Of a stretch of 64,000 nucleotides of DNA, positions 1 to 8,692 are shown piece by piece (within the stretch, counting starts at the first letter, position 1; each line of letters begins with the position of its first letter). A program made the position numbers and the translations under genes. The notes below the pieces were generated by a model. The model searched no databases. It saw nothing but the letters and a program-made list of their open reading frames with translations, and had not been told where the DNA came from. The stretch is from Hyphomonas sp. (lineage in GTDB: Bacteria > Pseudomonadota > Alphaproteobacteria > Caulobacterales > Hyphomonadaceae), in contig NZ_PNMA01000001.1 in assembly GCF_013823385.1 (NCBI RefSeq), forward strand, positions 186,001 to 250,000, read 5' to 3'.

Positions 1-126
1 TTGCCCGCATCAATGCGGGCTAGCCTGCGCTGCCGGCCGGCCTGGTTGCCAAAGAGCTAACGCTCTGAAGAAATCTGCGGCGGCCCGTTAGGCGGGCCGT
101 CAGCAAGATCTGTTAAGACCACTCTC
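1..126. other. Upstream region with two inverted repeats
   Basis: No gene is visible here. A perfect 8 bp inverted repeat (GCCCGCAT, 2-base loop) lies at 3-20 and a perfect 7 bp one (CGGCCCG, 5-base loop) at 81-99. Neither is followed by a clear T-run, so calling them terminators would be a guess. The first may end transcription from a gene outside the window. The second sits 28 bases before the GTG start of the GGDEF-EAL gene and could form a structure in its leader. Confidence 0.4.
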
Positions 127-2019
127 GTGAAATTGGGGGGGTGGCCAATGTGGCGGCGGATTCTGGGCGCAGATTGGACTCTCGAGGAAGAGTTAACGAT
201 CGGCCTTGACCTTGTGCGCAGACTGAAGGTCGACATGGTCGGCCGCCTCATCGCGTGCCTGACGGTTGCCGCGCTGGTTGCCTATTCTGCCTCGATCCAG
301 CTCGCCGCGCTGTGGATTGTGCTGGTCTTCCTGAACGAGTTCACAGAGTTGAAACTGAACCGGCGCATGCGCGATGAGCGTCTGCCGCCTCGCGCGCGCC
401 TGGTGCCGTATCTTGTTCATATCAGTCTCGGATCGGCCCTATGGACGTGCATGTGTCTTGTCCTGTGGGGGCAGGGCGATTTCGTCGACAAGCTGACGGC
501 CGGGGCCATCCTGGTCGGCATCCTGATCCATTGCTCGCTGTTCTATAGTGATAGCCGCCTGCAATCGCTTGTGACCGGTGTCCCGGCGCTGCTTGGGGCG
601 GCGGTGATGATCGCCTCGGCGAGCACCGACCCGTTTCTGACGGATCGGGAGCGGACCGTCGCCTGCGTGGCCCTGTTCACCCTGAGCGCCTATCTCGCTT
701 TCGGCGTCTATATGGGGGTTCGCACGCGTGAGCGGCTCCGCAGTTTTGCCGCCAAGACGGCGCGCCTGGCGGCGCAAGACCCGCTGACAGGCTTGCACAA
801 CCGCCGGTCATTTTTCGAAGCGGTCGAGGCGCATGCAAACTCCCGGGCGAAGTTCATCGTCGCATTTCTGGATCTGGACCGGTTCAAGCCGCTCAATGAC
901 GAGTTTGGCCACGCGTTCGGAGATCAGGTGCTGACGGAGGTTGCCCGGCGCCTGGAGCAAAGCCCCGGCGTGCTGGCAGCCGCGCGCATGGGCGGGGATG
1001 AGTTTGCGGTATTGTGTGCAGCGCCCTCAAATCAGGAGGCGGCCACCCGGTTTATGTCGAGCCTGCATGACTGTGTCGCCGCGCTGATCCGGTGTGATGC
1101 CGGGGTTGTTTCGGTTGGGGCCTCGATGGGATGGGTCAGGGCTGAGGCGGTTACCGGGCCGGTTTCCGAGATCATTCACTCGGCGGACGTGGCCATGCGG
1201 CGCGCCAAGACCGAGCGCGTGAATGTGGCCGAGTTTGACCCGGTCATCGATTCCACCTCGATCACCTCTTCGGCCCTCGAAATCGCCTTCAGCCAGGCGC
1301 TCGCGACCGGGCGCATCCGGGCAGCACTGCAGCCCATCGTTTCGGCCACCTGCAAGAGCGTTGTCTCCATGGAACTTCTGGTCCGCTGGCCGGAGAGCGG
1401 TTTCGCGCGGGATCCGGCCCCTCTGGAGTTCATCCCAGTCGCCGAACGCCTGGGCTTGCTGAACGAGATGTTGTGGACCACCCTGCGCCAGGCGCTCCCC
1501 TCGCTGGTGGGCACCAGCTGGTCGCTCGCCATCAATGTGTCGCCGTCGCAGCTGACCTCCAGCTATTTCCTGCCGAAGCTGTGCGCATTGCTCGAGCAGC
1601 ATGGCGTTTCGCCAGGCCGGATCGAGCTTGAAGTGACCGAGCAGGTGACGCTCCGCAATGTGGCCGAGAACTGCGCCGTGCTGAGCGAGGCGCGGGCGCT
1701 CGGATTTCGTATCGTTCTGGATGATTTCGGCACCGGCTACTCCTCCCTGGCGATGCTGGACCGGCTCCCCCTCGACAAGATCAAGCTCGACCAGGCATTT
1801 GTCGAAGAACTGAAAGACCGCGCGGAAACCCAGAAGATCCTCAAGGCAACGGTCTCGCTCGCCCATGAGTTGGGGATGAAGTGTTCGGTCGAGGGAATCG
1901 AATCAGCGGAAACCGCAGAAATCGTCACGGCCTTCGGATGCGATCAGCTGCAGGGATATTGGGTCGGCCGGCCCGAGATCCTCCTGCAAGCCCCGGTTTT
2001 CCTTAAACTTGCAAGCTGA
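127..2019 (+). CDS. Membrane GGDEF-EAL cyclic-di-GMP protein
   Basis: A predicted inner-membrane regulator of cyclic-di-GMP. The first ~200 residues hold several hydrophobic segments. A GGDEF domain follows, with an intact GGDEF at residues 289-293. An EAL domain occupies roughly 390-625: its signature reads ELL near 416, and it keeps the NVSPSQL motif, the DDFGTGYSS motif near 532, a KLD lysine and the VEGIE glutamate. The cyclase inhibitory RxxD site is missing; the residues at that position are PGVL. Both catalytic sites look usable, so whether it makes or destroys the messenger cannot be told from sequence. The GTG at 127 was taken as start; ATG at 148 is an alternative that loses seven residues. 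Confidence 0.9.
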   Translation: MKLGGWPMWRRILGADWTLEEELTIGLDLVRRLKVDMVGRLIACLTVAALVAYSASIQLAALWIVLVFLNEFTELKLNRRMRDERLPPRARLVPYLVHISLGSALWTCMCLVLWGQGDFVDKLTAGAILVGILIHCSLFYSDSRLQSLVTGVPALLGAAVMIASASTDPFLTDRERTVACVALFTLSAYLAFGVYMGVRTRERLRSFAAKTARLAAQDPLTGLHNRRSFFEAVEAHANSRAKFIVAFLDLDRFKPLNDEFGHAFGDQVLTEVARRLEQSPGVLAAARMGGDEFAVLCAAPSNQEAATRFMSSLHDCVAALIRCDAGVVSVGASMGWVRAEAVTGPVSEIIHSADVAMRRAKTERVNVAEFDPVIDSTSITSSALEIAFSQALATGRIRAALQPIVSATCKSVVSMELLVRWPESGFARDPAPLEFIPVAERLGLLNEMLWTTLRQALPSLVGTSWSLAINVSPSQLTSSYFLPKLCALLEQHGVSPGRIELEVTEQVTLRNVAENCAVLSEARALGFRIVLDDFGTGYSSLAMLDRLPLDKIKLDQAFVEELKDRAETQKILKATVSLAHELGMKCSVEGIESAETAEIVTAFGCDQLQGYWVGRPEILLQAPVFLKLAS

Positions 2020-2104
2020 AGCCGGGCCTGCGCCGGGGCACTGGGCGGCGCGGCAGATCCGGCAGGTAAGAAATTGGTTACTACGAGACTGTAGGTGTGG
2101 AGCC

Positions 2105-2404
2105 ATGGTTTCACGGCTTCAGGCCCTCGGGCTCAGTCTGCTTGTGCTCTACTTTGCCTTCCACGCCTTCGCGGGGGAGAAGGGGCTCGGCCGTTGGACA
2201 GATGCCCAGATCGAACTCGAAAGCCGGAAGAGCCAACTGGCTGAAATTCAACAGGATATTGAGCGTCTGCGCGTCGATATCCGGCGGCTGACGCCCGGCT
2301 CGGTGGACCCTGATTATGTCGAGGCACTGGCCCGTGATAAGCTTGCTTTCGTATACCCCGGAGAGATCGTTCTCCTCACACCCGAGCGCACCTCTGCAAA
2401 TTGA
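2105..2404 (+). CDS. ftsB: Septum formation initiator FtsB/DivIC family
   Basis: A small bitopic membrane protein of 99 residues. FtsB-family proteins join FtsL and FtsQ in the divisome. One hydrophobic helix at about residues 8-25 is followed by a polar, Glu/Gln/Arg-rich coiled-coil stretch (about 30-65), then the family-like segment around DPDYVEALARDKL, in which the sequence P-D-Y-V-E precedes a conserved hydrophobic tail. The ATG at 2105 was chosen because it places the helix at the N-terminus; the open frame extends upstream to 2009. Its place just ahead of pdhA is the usual alphaproteobacterial arrangement. Confidence 0.8.
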   Translation: MVSRLQALGLSLLVLYFAFHAFAGEKGLGRWTDAQIELESRKSQLAEIQQDIERLRVDIRRLTPGSVDPDYVEALARDKLAFVYPGEIVLLTPERTSAN

Positions 2405-2470
2405 CAACGATGCTCTGACTTGTCGTTGCAATATTGCGGCGACATAAAGGCCTCTGGGAGGCACATCGTT

Positions 2471-3481
2471 ATGGCAACAAAACCGAAGAGTGCAAAAAAG
2501 GCACCCATAAAGGCGACCAAGGCAGAAATGCTTGCCTTCTACCGCGAGATGCTGCTGATCCGGCGTTTCGAGGAGAAGGCTGGCCAGCTTTACGGCATGG
2601 GCAAGATCGCAGGCTTCTGCCACCTCTATATCGGGCAGGAAGCGGTCGTGACCGGCATGCAGGCCTGCCTCAAGGAAGGCGACCAGGTCATCACAGGTTA
2701 CCGCGACCACGGCCACATGCTGGCCTGTGGCATGGACCCCAATGGCGTGATGGCGGAGCTGACCGGGCGCATCGGCGGCCTGTCGCGCGGCAAGGGCGGC
2801 TCCATGCACATGTTCTCGAAAGAGAAGAATTTCTATGGCGGCCACGGCATCGTTGGCGCGCAGGTGCCGCTGGGTACGGGCCTCGCCTTCGCAAACAAGT
2901 ATCGCGGCAATGACAATGTCAGCCTCGCTTACTTCGGCGATGGCGCTGCCAATCAGGGCCAGGTCTATGAAGCGTTCAACATGGCCTCGCTGTGGAAGCT
3001 CCCGGTCGTCTATGTGATCGAGAACAACATGTATGCCATGGGCACGAGCGTTGAGCGCCATGCCTCCGAGACCGAGCTTTACAAGCGCGGCATCTCCTTC
3101 GAGATCGAAGGCGAGGAAGTGGACGGCATGGACGTGCTCGCCGTGCGGGAGGCCGGCGAGAAGGCCGTCAAGCATGCGCGCAGCGGCAAGGGCCCCTACA
3201 TCCTCGAGATGAAGACCTATCGCTATCGCGGCCACTCGATGTCCGACCCCGCAAAATATCGCAAGCGCGAGGAAGTCGACGACATCCGCTCCCATCACGA
3301 TCCCATCGATGGCCTGAAAGGCCAGATCCTCGAACTTGGCCACGCCACCGAGGACGACCTCAAGAAGATCGACAACGAGATCAAGGCCATCGTGAAAGAG
3401 GCGGCCGATTTCTCCTTGGAGAGCCCCGAGCCTGATCCCAGCGAGCTCTGGACGGATGTTCTGATCGAAGAGGCGGTGTGA
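2471..3481 (+). CDS. pdhA: Pyruvate dehydrogenase E1 component, alpha subunit
   Basis: The thiamine-diphosphate subunit of E1, which decarboxylates pyruvate and passes the acetyl group to the lipoyl arm. The 336-residue product has the ThDP motif GDG at 156-158 ending in ENN at about 184-186, and the phosphorylation-loop region RGHSMSDPAKYRKREE near residue 257. The ATG at 2471 was chosen for a good ribosome site, GGGAGG at 2456-2461, nine bases upstream, although the frame opens earlier. Its stop shares one base with the start of the MAPEG gene, so translation is probably coupled. It heads the pdh operon. Confidence 0.96.
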   Translation: MATKPKSAKKAPIKATKAEMLAFYREMLLIRRFEEKAGQLYGMGKIAGFCHLYIGQEAVVTGMQACLKEGDQVITGYRDHGHMLACGMDPNGVMAELTGRIGGLSRGKGGSMHMFSKEKNFYGGHGIVGAQVPLGTGLAFANKYRGNDNVSLAYFGDGAANQGQVYEAFNMASLWKLPVVYVIENNMYAMGTSVERHASETELYKRGISFEIEGEEVDGMDVLAVREAGEKAVKHARSGKGPYILEMKTYRYRGHSMSDPAKYRKREEVDDIRSHHDPIDGLKGQILELGHATEDDLKKIDNEIKAIVKEAADFSLESPEPDPSELWTDVLIEEAV

Positions 3482-3885
3482 TGAGCGCTGAGCTTTCCTG
3501 GCTTTCGGCCACGGTCGCGCTCTTCCTCGTCTACATTCTCGGCGAAGTCGTAACCGGAAACCGTCAGTACGCGCTCAAGGACCTGCTCGGTCCGCGAGAT
3601 GCGCTGGCGCCGGCAGGCCCTGCATTTGGCAGGGCAAAGCGCGCCACCGCCAACATGATCGAAGCGATGTGCCTCTTCGTGCCGCTCGTCCTGATCGTGG
3701 AGGCGGCCGGCCGCGCCAATGAATGGACGGCGCTCGGCTGCGCCCTCTTCTTTTTCGCTCGTCTCATCTTTGCGCCGCTCTACTGGTTTGGCGTGCCTGT
3801 CCTGCGCTCGCTGGCCTTTGGCGTTGGCGCGGCGGGCCTCGTGATGATTTTCCTTCAGGTTCTTCCGTTTTCCGGAGTTAATTAA
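3481..3885 (+). CDS. MAPEG-family membrane protein
   Basis: A 134-residue protein that is almost wholly hydrophobic, with four likely membrane helices (about 8-24, 58-75, 80-100 and 108-128). The layout and the segments [13 protein letters not shown] and [17 protein letters not shown] resemble the MAPEG superfamily (membrane-associated proteins in eicosanoid and glutathione metabolism) and its bacterial relatives. Its substrate is unknown. It overlaps the pdhA stop and the pdhB start by one base each, so it is embedded in the operon. A direct role in pyruvate oxidation is not supported by any visible motif; membrane anchoring or detoxification are only possibilities. Confidence 0.75.
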   Translation: MSAELSWLSATVALFLVYILGEVVTGNRQYALKDLLGPRDALAPAGPAFGRAKRATANMIEAMCLFVPLVLIVEAAGRANEWTALGCALFFFARLIFAPLYWFGVPVLRSLAFGVGAAGLVMIFLQVLPFSGVN

Positions 3886-5297
3886 TGTCCGTAGACATCC
3901 TAATGCCTGCGCTGTCGCCAACCATGGAGGAGGGCACGCTCTCCAAATGGCTGAAGAAAGAGGGCGATGCCATCAAGTCGGGCGATGTGATCGCCGAAAT
4001 CGAAACCGACAAGGCGACGATGGAAGTCGAAGCCGTCGATGAAGGCGTCTTGGCCAGGATCGTCGTGCCCGAGGGCACCGAGGGCGTAAAGGTCAACGCC
4101 GTCATCGCCGTGCTCGCCGCCGATGGAGAAGACGTGTCGAAAGCCGCGCCCTCCAAGCCGAAAGAAGACAAGGCAGAGGCCAAGTCTGAAGAAGGCGAAG
4201 TGAAAGAAGCCAAGAAGGCTGTTCCCCAAGAGGAAGACCCGAGGCCCAAGGCGCCGGAACAGCCGCGCGCGGCTATCGTGAAAGACACCTCGCTGCCCGA
4301 AGGCACCACCTTCACTGACACAACTGTGCGCGACGCGCTGCGCGATGCAATGGCCGAAGAGATGCGCAAGGATGAGCGTGTTTTCGTCATGGGCGAGGAA
4401 GTCGCCCAGTATCAGGGTGCCTACAAGGTGACCCGCGAACTGCTGCAGGAGTTTGGCGAGCGCCGCGTGGTCGATACGCCGATCACGGAGCATGGCTTTG
4501 CCGGCCTCGGTGTCGGCGCCGCCTTTGCCGGTCTGCGCCCCATTGTCGAGTTCATGACCTTCAACTTCGCCATGCAGGCAATTGACCAGATCATCAACTC
4601 CGCTGCCAAGACGCTCTACATGTCCGGCGGCCAGATGGGTTGCCCCATCGTGTTCCGCGGGCCCAATGGCGCGGCCAGCCGCGTCGGCGCCCAGCACAGC
4701 CAGGACTATTCGGCCTGGTACGCGCAGATCCCCGGCCTGAAAGTCATCGCGCCCTATGACGCCGCCGATGCAAAGGGCCTCCTGAAAGCCGCCATCCGCG
4801 ATCCCAATCCGGTCGTTTTCCTTGAGCATGAACTGCTCTATGGCCAATCCTTCCCGGTGCCGGATGTGGAGGATTACATCGTCCCCATCGGCAAGGCGGC
4901 GGTGAAACGCGAGGGTACGGACGTGACCCTTGTGGCCCACTCCCGCATGGTCGGCTTTGCCCTGCAGGCGGCCGAACGCCTCGCCGAAGAAGGCATCAGC
5001 GCCGAAGTGATCGACCTGCGCACCCTGCGTCCGCTCGACACCGATACCGTTGTCGAAAGCGTGAAGAAGACGAACCGCCTCGTCTGCTGCGAAGAAGGCT
5101 GGCGCTTCATGGGCGTCGGCGCGGAGATCGCCGCTACGGTGGTCGCCGAAGCCTTCGACTATCTCGACGCCCCGCCCGTCCGCGTCCACCAGAAAGACGT
5201 CCCGCTGCCCTACGCCGCAAACCTCGAAGCGCTCAGCCTTCCGAATGCGGACGATATTGTCGCGGCGGCCCGCAAAGTCTGTGAAGGAGCGTTCTGA
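3885..5297 (+). CDS. pdhB: Pyruvate dehydrogenase E1 component, beta subunit with lipoyl domain
   Basis: The E1-beta subunit, 470 residues. It starts with a complete lipoyl domain (about 1-77) holding the lipoylation motif [15 protein letters not shown], then an acidic Lys/Glu/Pro-rich linker (about 85-130), then the transketolase-like body with [20 protein letters not shown] and the C-terminal domain. An N-terminal lipoyl domain on E1-beta is known from alphaproteobacteria such as Zymomonas and rhizobia. The lipoyl coding segment is nearly the same as that of pdhC just downstream, which suggests duplication or gene conversion. TAATG and TGATG overlaps tie it to both neighbours. Confidence 0.96.
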   Translation: MSVDILMPALSPTMEEGTLSKWLKKEGDAIKSGDVIAEIETDKATMEVEAVDEGVLARIVVPEGTEGVKVNAVIAVLAADGEDVSKAAPSKPKEDKAEAKSEEGEVKEAKKAVPQEEDPRPKAPEQPRAAIVKDTSLPEGTTFTDTTVRDALRDAMAEEMRKDERVFVMGEEVAQYQGAYKVTRELLQEFGERRVVDTPITEHGFAGLGVGAAFAGLRPIVEFMTFNFAMQAIDQIINSAAKTLYMSGGQMGCPIVFRGPNGAASRVGAQHSQDYSAWYAQIPGLKVIAPYDAADAKGLLKAAIRDPNPVVFLEHELLYGQSFPVPDVEDYIVPIGKAAVKREGTDVTLVAHSRMVGFALQAAERLAEEGISAEVIDLRTLRPLDTDTVVESVKKTNRLVCCEEGWRFMGVGAEIAATVVAEAFDYLDAPPVRVHQKDVPLPYAANLEALSLPNADDIVAAARKVCEGAF

Positions 5298-6640
5298 TGT
5301 CCATTAACATCACCATGCCCGCGCTCTCGCCCACGATGGAAGAGGGCACGCTGGCCAAATGGCTTGTCAAGGAAGGCGATAGCGTCAAGTCCGGCGACAT
5401 CATCGCCGAGATCGAGACCGACAAGGCAACGATGGAAGTCGAAGCCGTCGATGAAGGCAAGGTCGCCAGGATCGTCGTGCCCGAAGGCACCGAGGGCGTA
5501 AAGGTCAACGCCGTCATCGCTGTCCTGGCCGAAGACGGCGAGGATGCATCCTCCGTAAAGGCGCCATCTGCGGACGCTGCCCCGAAGAAGGCAGACGCTC
5601 CGAAGGCTGAAGAAAAGAAAGCCGAAGAGAAGAAGCCCGAGCCTGCTCCCAAACCGGCTGCCCCCGCGCAGCCGGGGGCCTCGGAAGGGAAGAGCGCCTC
5701 TGCCTCGCCAGATTCCCGCCTGCGCGGGAATGAGCGGGTCATGGCCTCCCCGCTCGCCAAGCGCATCGCGGCCAACAAGGGCATTGATCTGAAAGCCCTC
5801 AAGGGCTCCGGCCCGCATGGCCGCATCCTCAAGCGCGATGTGGAAGCCGCCAAGCCCGGCGCGCAAGCCGCGTCTGCCGGTGGCGCTGCGCCTGCATCGC
5901 CTGATGGCCTCATCCTGCCGCAGATCCTCGACGACCGCGTCTATGCGCCCGATACCTATGAGCTCAAACCCCTCGACGGCATGCGCAAGACGGTTGCGAG
6001 GCGCCTGACGCAGAGCTTCATGCAGGTGCCGCACTTCCCGCTGAACGTCGACATCACGCTGGACAACCTGCTGAGCAGCCGCGCCGCCATCAACAACGCC
6101 GCCCGCGAAGGCGTGAAGGTTTCGGTCAACGACCTGCTGATCAAGGCCGCCGCGCTCGCCCTGATCGACGAGCCCGACTGTAATGCATCGTTCACGGACA
6201 AAGGCATTGCCTATCACAAGCACGCCAACATCTCGGTCGCTGTCGCGGTCGAGGGCGGCCTCATCACGCCGGTGATCTTCAAGGCCGAGCAGAAGGGCTT
6301 GGCTGAAATCTCAGAAGAGATGAAAGACCTCGCCACCCGCGCCCGCGAACGCAAGCTCAAGCCCCAGGAATATATGGGCGGCACCTTCTCGATCTCCAAC
6401 CTCGGCATGTTCGGCATCAAATCCTTCGCCTCGATCATCAACCCGCCCGAAGGCATGATCCTCTCGGTCGGCGCGGGCGAAAAGCGCGCCGTAGTCGACG
6501 AGAAGGGCAATGTCGTCGTGCGGACGGTCATGAGCGTCACCCTCACCTGCGACCACCGCGTCATCGGCGGCGCCGAGGGCGCCAAATGGCTTGCCGCGTT
6601 CAAGCGCTATGTGGAAACGCCAGAGGCGATGCTGCTTTAG
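5297..6640 (+). CDS. pdhC: Pyruvate dehydrogenase E2, dihydrolipoamide acetyltransferase
   Basis: The E2 core of the complex, 447 residues: one lipoyl domain (about 1-77, motif [10 protein letters not shown]), an Ala/Pro/Lys linker, the E1/E3-binding domain (about 149-185, starting [14 protein letters not shown]), and the acetyltransferase domain. Two points are odd. Residues 139-148 ([10 protein letters not shown]) are the translation of a palindromic repeat that is otherwise intergenic. The catalytic HxxxDG motif reads HRVIGG (H420, G424), so the usual Asp is Gly. The family otherwise fits well over its whole length. The start overlaps the pdhB stop. Confidence 0.95.
   Translation: MSINITMPALSPTMEEGTLAKWLVKEGDSVKSGDIIAEIETDKATMEVEAVDEGKVARIVVPEGTEGVKVNAVIAVLAEDGEDASSVKAPSADAAPKKADAPKAEEKKAEEKKPEPAPKPAAPAQPGASEGKSASASPDSRLRGNERVMASPLAKRIAANKGIDLKALKGSGPHGRILKRDVEAAKPGAQAASAGGAAPASPDGLILPQILDDRVYAPDTYELKPLDGMRKTVARRLTQSFMQVPHFPLNVDITLDNLLSSRAAINNAAREGVKVSVNDLLIKAAALALIDEPDCNASFTDKGIAYHKHANISVAVAVEGGLITPVIFKAEQKGLAEISEEMKDLATRARERKLKPQEYMGGTFSISNLGMFGIKSFASIINPPEGMILSVGAGEKRAVVDEKGNVVVRTVMSVTLTCDHRVIGGAEGAKWLAAFKRYVETPEAMLL
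5711..5746 (+). repeat. Palindromic repeat copy inside pdhC
   Basis: A perfect 7 bp inverted repeat (TTCCCGC at 5713-5719, loop CTGC, GCGGGAA at 5724-5730) followed by TGAGCGGG. The same core and the same downstream TGAGCGGG occur in the intergenic repeats at 32629-32709. It is in frame and falls in the flexible linker just before the E1/E3-binding domain, where extra residues would be tolerated. Confidence 0.75.
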
Positions 6641-6680
6641 CTGGTGAAGTAGCACGAGAGATCTGGGGTTAGTGTGCCTT

Positions 6681-7079
6681 ATGATACGACTTGGTGTTCT
6701 GATGATCTTCGGCTCGGCGTTTGTCTGGGCGTTGTATGCTCAATCTGAGCCAGTCCCATATTTCGGAAACTGGCATCTGATGCAACCAGAACCCATTGTT
6801 CGTGGGCTGATGGCCTATTATGAAGTTTGGGATGCCCAATCGATGGAATGTCATCCCGAACTGACCGGAAATATGGATCGACTAGCGAGCAAAGCACGCG
6901 AGGCTAACTTTCCAGAGCGGTGGCTATCGCAAATCGATCAGGATAATGAACGATTACTGCTTTTAAAGAGTGCGGACCTTTGTGTTGATGAAACATTCGG
7001 ACTTTTCCTCGCCGACTATGTGGAGGCGCGAGAAGTAGAAAGCCGCATATTTGAATTGGCCGAGTCAGAAGGTAACTGA
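6681..7079 (+). CDS. Small secreted protein of unknown function
   Basis: A 132-residue ORF between pdhC and lpdA. It has an N-terminal hydrophobic stretch (about 1-17, MIRLGVLMIFGSAFVW) ending near AQS, consistent with export. The rest is polar, with Cys in the segments MECHPEL and ADLCVDE that could pair. I do not recognise a family. Base composition is clearly lower in G+C than its neighbours, and codon choice is less biased, which suggests later acquisition. The stop lies four bases before the lpdA start. GTG at 6672 is an alternative start. Function unknown. Confidence 0.6.
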   Translation: MIRLGVLMIFGSAFVWALYAQSEPVPYFGNWHLMQPEPIVRGLMAYYEVWDAQSMECHPELTGNMDRLASKAREANFPERWLSQIDQDNERLLLLKSADLCVDETFGLFLADYVEAREVESRIFELAESEGN

Positions 7080-7083
7080 ATCC

Positions 7084-8499
7084 ATGTCCACCCAATACGA
7101 TCTCATCGTCATCGGCTCCGGTCCTGGCGGCTATGTCGCGGCGATCCGCGCGAGCCAGCTCGGCATGAAGACGGCGATTGTCGAGCGCGAGAGCCTCGGC
7201 GGTATCTGTCTCAACTGGGGCTGCATCCCCACCAAGGCGCTGCTGCGCTCGGCCGAAGTGCTGCATCTGGCCAAACACGCCAAATCCTTCGGCCTGAAAA
7301 TCGAGAACCCGACTTTTGATCTGGAAGCAGTTGTGAAGCGCTCGCGCGGCGTCGCCGCGCAGCTTTCGGGCGGCGTCAAGTTCCTGATGAAGAAGAACAA
7401 GATCGACGTGATCGAGGGCACAGCCCGCCTTGAGAAAGGCACGCCTGCGCCGAAGGTCATCGTCAAGGGCGAGGATGGCAAGGATACGCCGTATACGGCC
7501 AAACATGTGATGCTGGCGACCGGCGCCCGCGCCCGGGATATTCCGCAGGCGGGCCTGAAGGCAGATGGCAAGCTCGTCTGGACCTATCGCGAGGCCATGA
7601 CGCCGGATGTGATGCCGAAGCGCCTGCTCGTCATCGGCTCAGGCGCCATCGGCATCGAGTTTGCGAGTTTCTATAACGAGCTTGGCAGTGAGGTGACCGT
7701 TGCCGAAGTGATGGAGCGTATCCTCCCCGTCGAAGACGCGGAAATCTCGGCCTTCGCCGAGAAGGATTTCAAGAAGCAGGGCATGAACATTCTCACCGGC
7801 GCAAAGGTGGAAAACCTCAAACCCGGAAAAGATACGCTCACCGCAGATATCACCACCAAGGACGGCAAGAAGGAAACCAAGGAATTCGACCGGGCCATCC
7901 TGGCCGTCGGCATCGTCGGCAATGTGGAAAATCTCGGCCTCGAAGCGCTCGGCGTGAAGATCGAGAAAACCCATGTCGTGGTCGATGGCTTTGGCCGCAC
8001 GGGCGTGCCCGGCCTCTATGCCATCGGCGATCTCACCGGCCCGCCCTGGCTGGCGCACAAGGCGAGCCATGAAGGCATCGTCTGCGTAGAGGGCATCCAT
8101 GGGAAAAACCATGCCGAGCCGTTTGATGCGTCGAATATTCCGGGCTGCACCTATTCCCATCCACAGGTCGCCAGCGTCGGCCTGACAGAGGCTGCCGCCA
8201 AGGCCAAGGGATACGACATCAAGGTTGGCCGCTTCCCCTTCATCGGCAATGGCAAGGCGATTGCTCTGGGGGCGGAGAATGGGATGGTGAAAACCATCTT
8301 CGACAAGAAAACCGGCGAACTGCTCGGCGCCCATATGATCGGCGCGGAAGTCACCGAGCTGATCCAGGGCTATGTCATCGCCCGCCAAGGAGAGTTGACG
8401 GAAGCCGATCTCATCCACACGATCTTCCCGCATCCGACGCTGTCGGAAACGATGCATGAGGCCGTTCTGGATGCCGAAGGGCGCGTGATCCACGTCTAG
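7084..8499 (+). CDS. lpdA: Dihydrolipoyl dehydrogenase (E3)
   Basis: The FAD-containing E3 subunit that reoxidises dihydrolipoamide with NAD+. The 471-residue product has the N-terminal FAD motif IGSGPGGYVAAIRA, the redox disulphide CLNWGC (C42, C47), a second GxGxxG motif in IGSGAIGIEFASF, and the C-terminal catalytic pair H450/E455 in HPTLSE. It completes the PDH set. The ATG at 7084 was preferred over the upstream in-frame codon at 7051, which would overlap the preceding ORF; GAAGG at 7069-7073 can serve as ribosome site. Confidence 0.96.
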   Translation: MSTQYDLIVIGSGPGGYVAAIRASQLGMKTAIVERESLGGICLNWGCIPTKALLRSAEVLHLAKHAKSFGLKIENPTFDLEAVVKRSRGVAAQLSGGVKFLMKKNKIDVIEGTARLEKGTPAPKVIVKGEDGKDTPYTAKHVMLATGARARDIPQAGLKADGKLVWTYREAMTPDVMPKRLLVIGSGAIGIEFASFYNELGSEVTVAEVMERILPVEDAEISAFAEKDFKKQGMNILTGAKVENLKPGKDTLTADITTKDGKKETKEFDRAILAVGIVGNVENLGLEALGVKIEKTHVVVDGFGRTGVPGLYAIGDLTGPPWLAHKASHEGIVCVEGIHGKNHAEPFDASNIPGCTYSHPQVASVGLTEAAAKAKGYDIKVGRFPFIGNGKAIALGAENGMVKTIFDKKTGELLGAHMIGAEVTELIQGYVIARQGELTEADLIHTIFPHPTLSETMHEAVLDAEGRVIHV

Positions 8500-8526
8500 C
8501 CCTGTCATTCCGCCCACGCTTGGCGG

Positions 8527-8674
8527 CCCTCACCTCCCACGCGCTTTGCGCGCGGGCCCCCCCTCTCCCACTTCGCGGGAGAGGGGTCAGGCGTTGCGCT
8601 TGAGGTGAAGTCCCAACCCCTCTCCCTCTGGGAGAGGAGGGGCCCGCCGCCACAGGCGGTGGGAGGTGAGGGGC
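8527..8674. repeat. 148 bp imperfect palindromic repeat, copy A
   Basis: The element starts CCCTCACCTCCC and ends with the matching GGGAGGTGAGGG. Between these ends are nested hairpins built on CCTCTCCC/GGGAGAGG. A second copy with the same ends and the same internal order lies at 32808-32945. It fills the space between the 3' ends of lpdA and the TonB receptor gene, so it may also work as a bidirectional terminator. No transposase is present, so it is a REP- or MITE-like non-autonomous repeat. Confidence 0.8.
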
Positions 8675-8692
8675 GCCCGAAGGGCGTCCGCC

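Noticed and set aside
2111..3343. 410-residue antisense ORF over pdhA
   Set aside because: It lies wholly on the opposite strand of a certain gene; high G+C makes such long shadow frames common, and it has no ribosome site or protein-family look.
3900..5189. 429-residue antisense ORF over pdhB
   Set aside because: Shadow of pdhB on the other strand.
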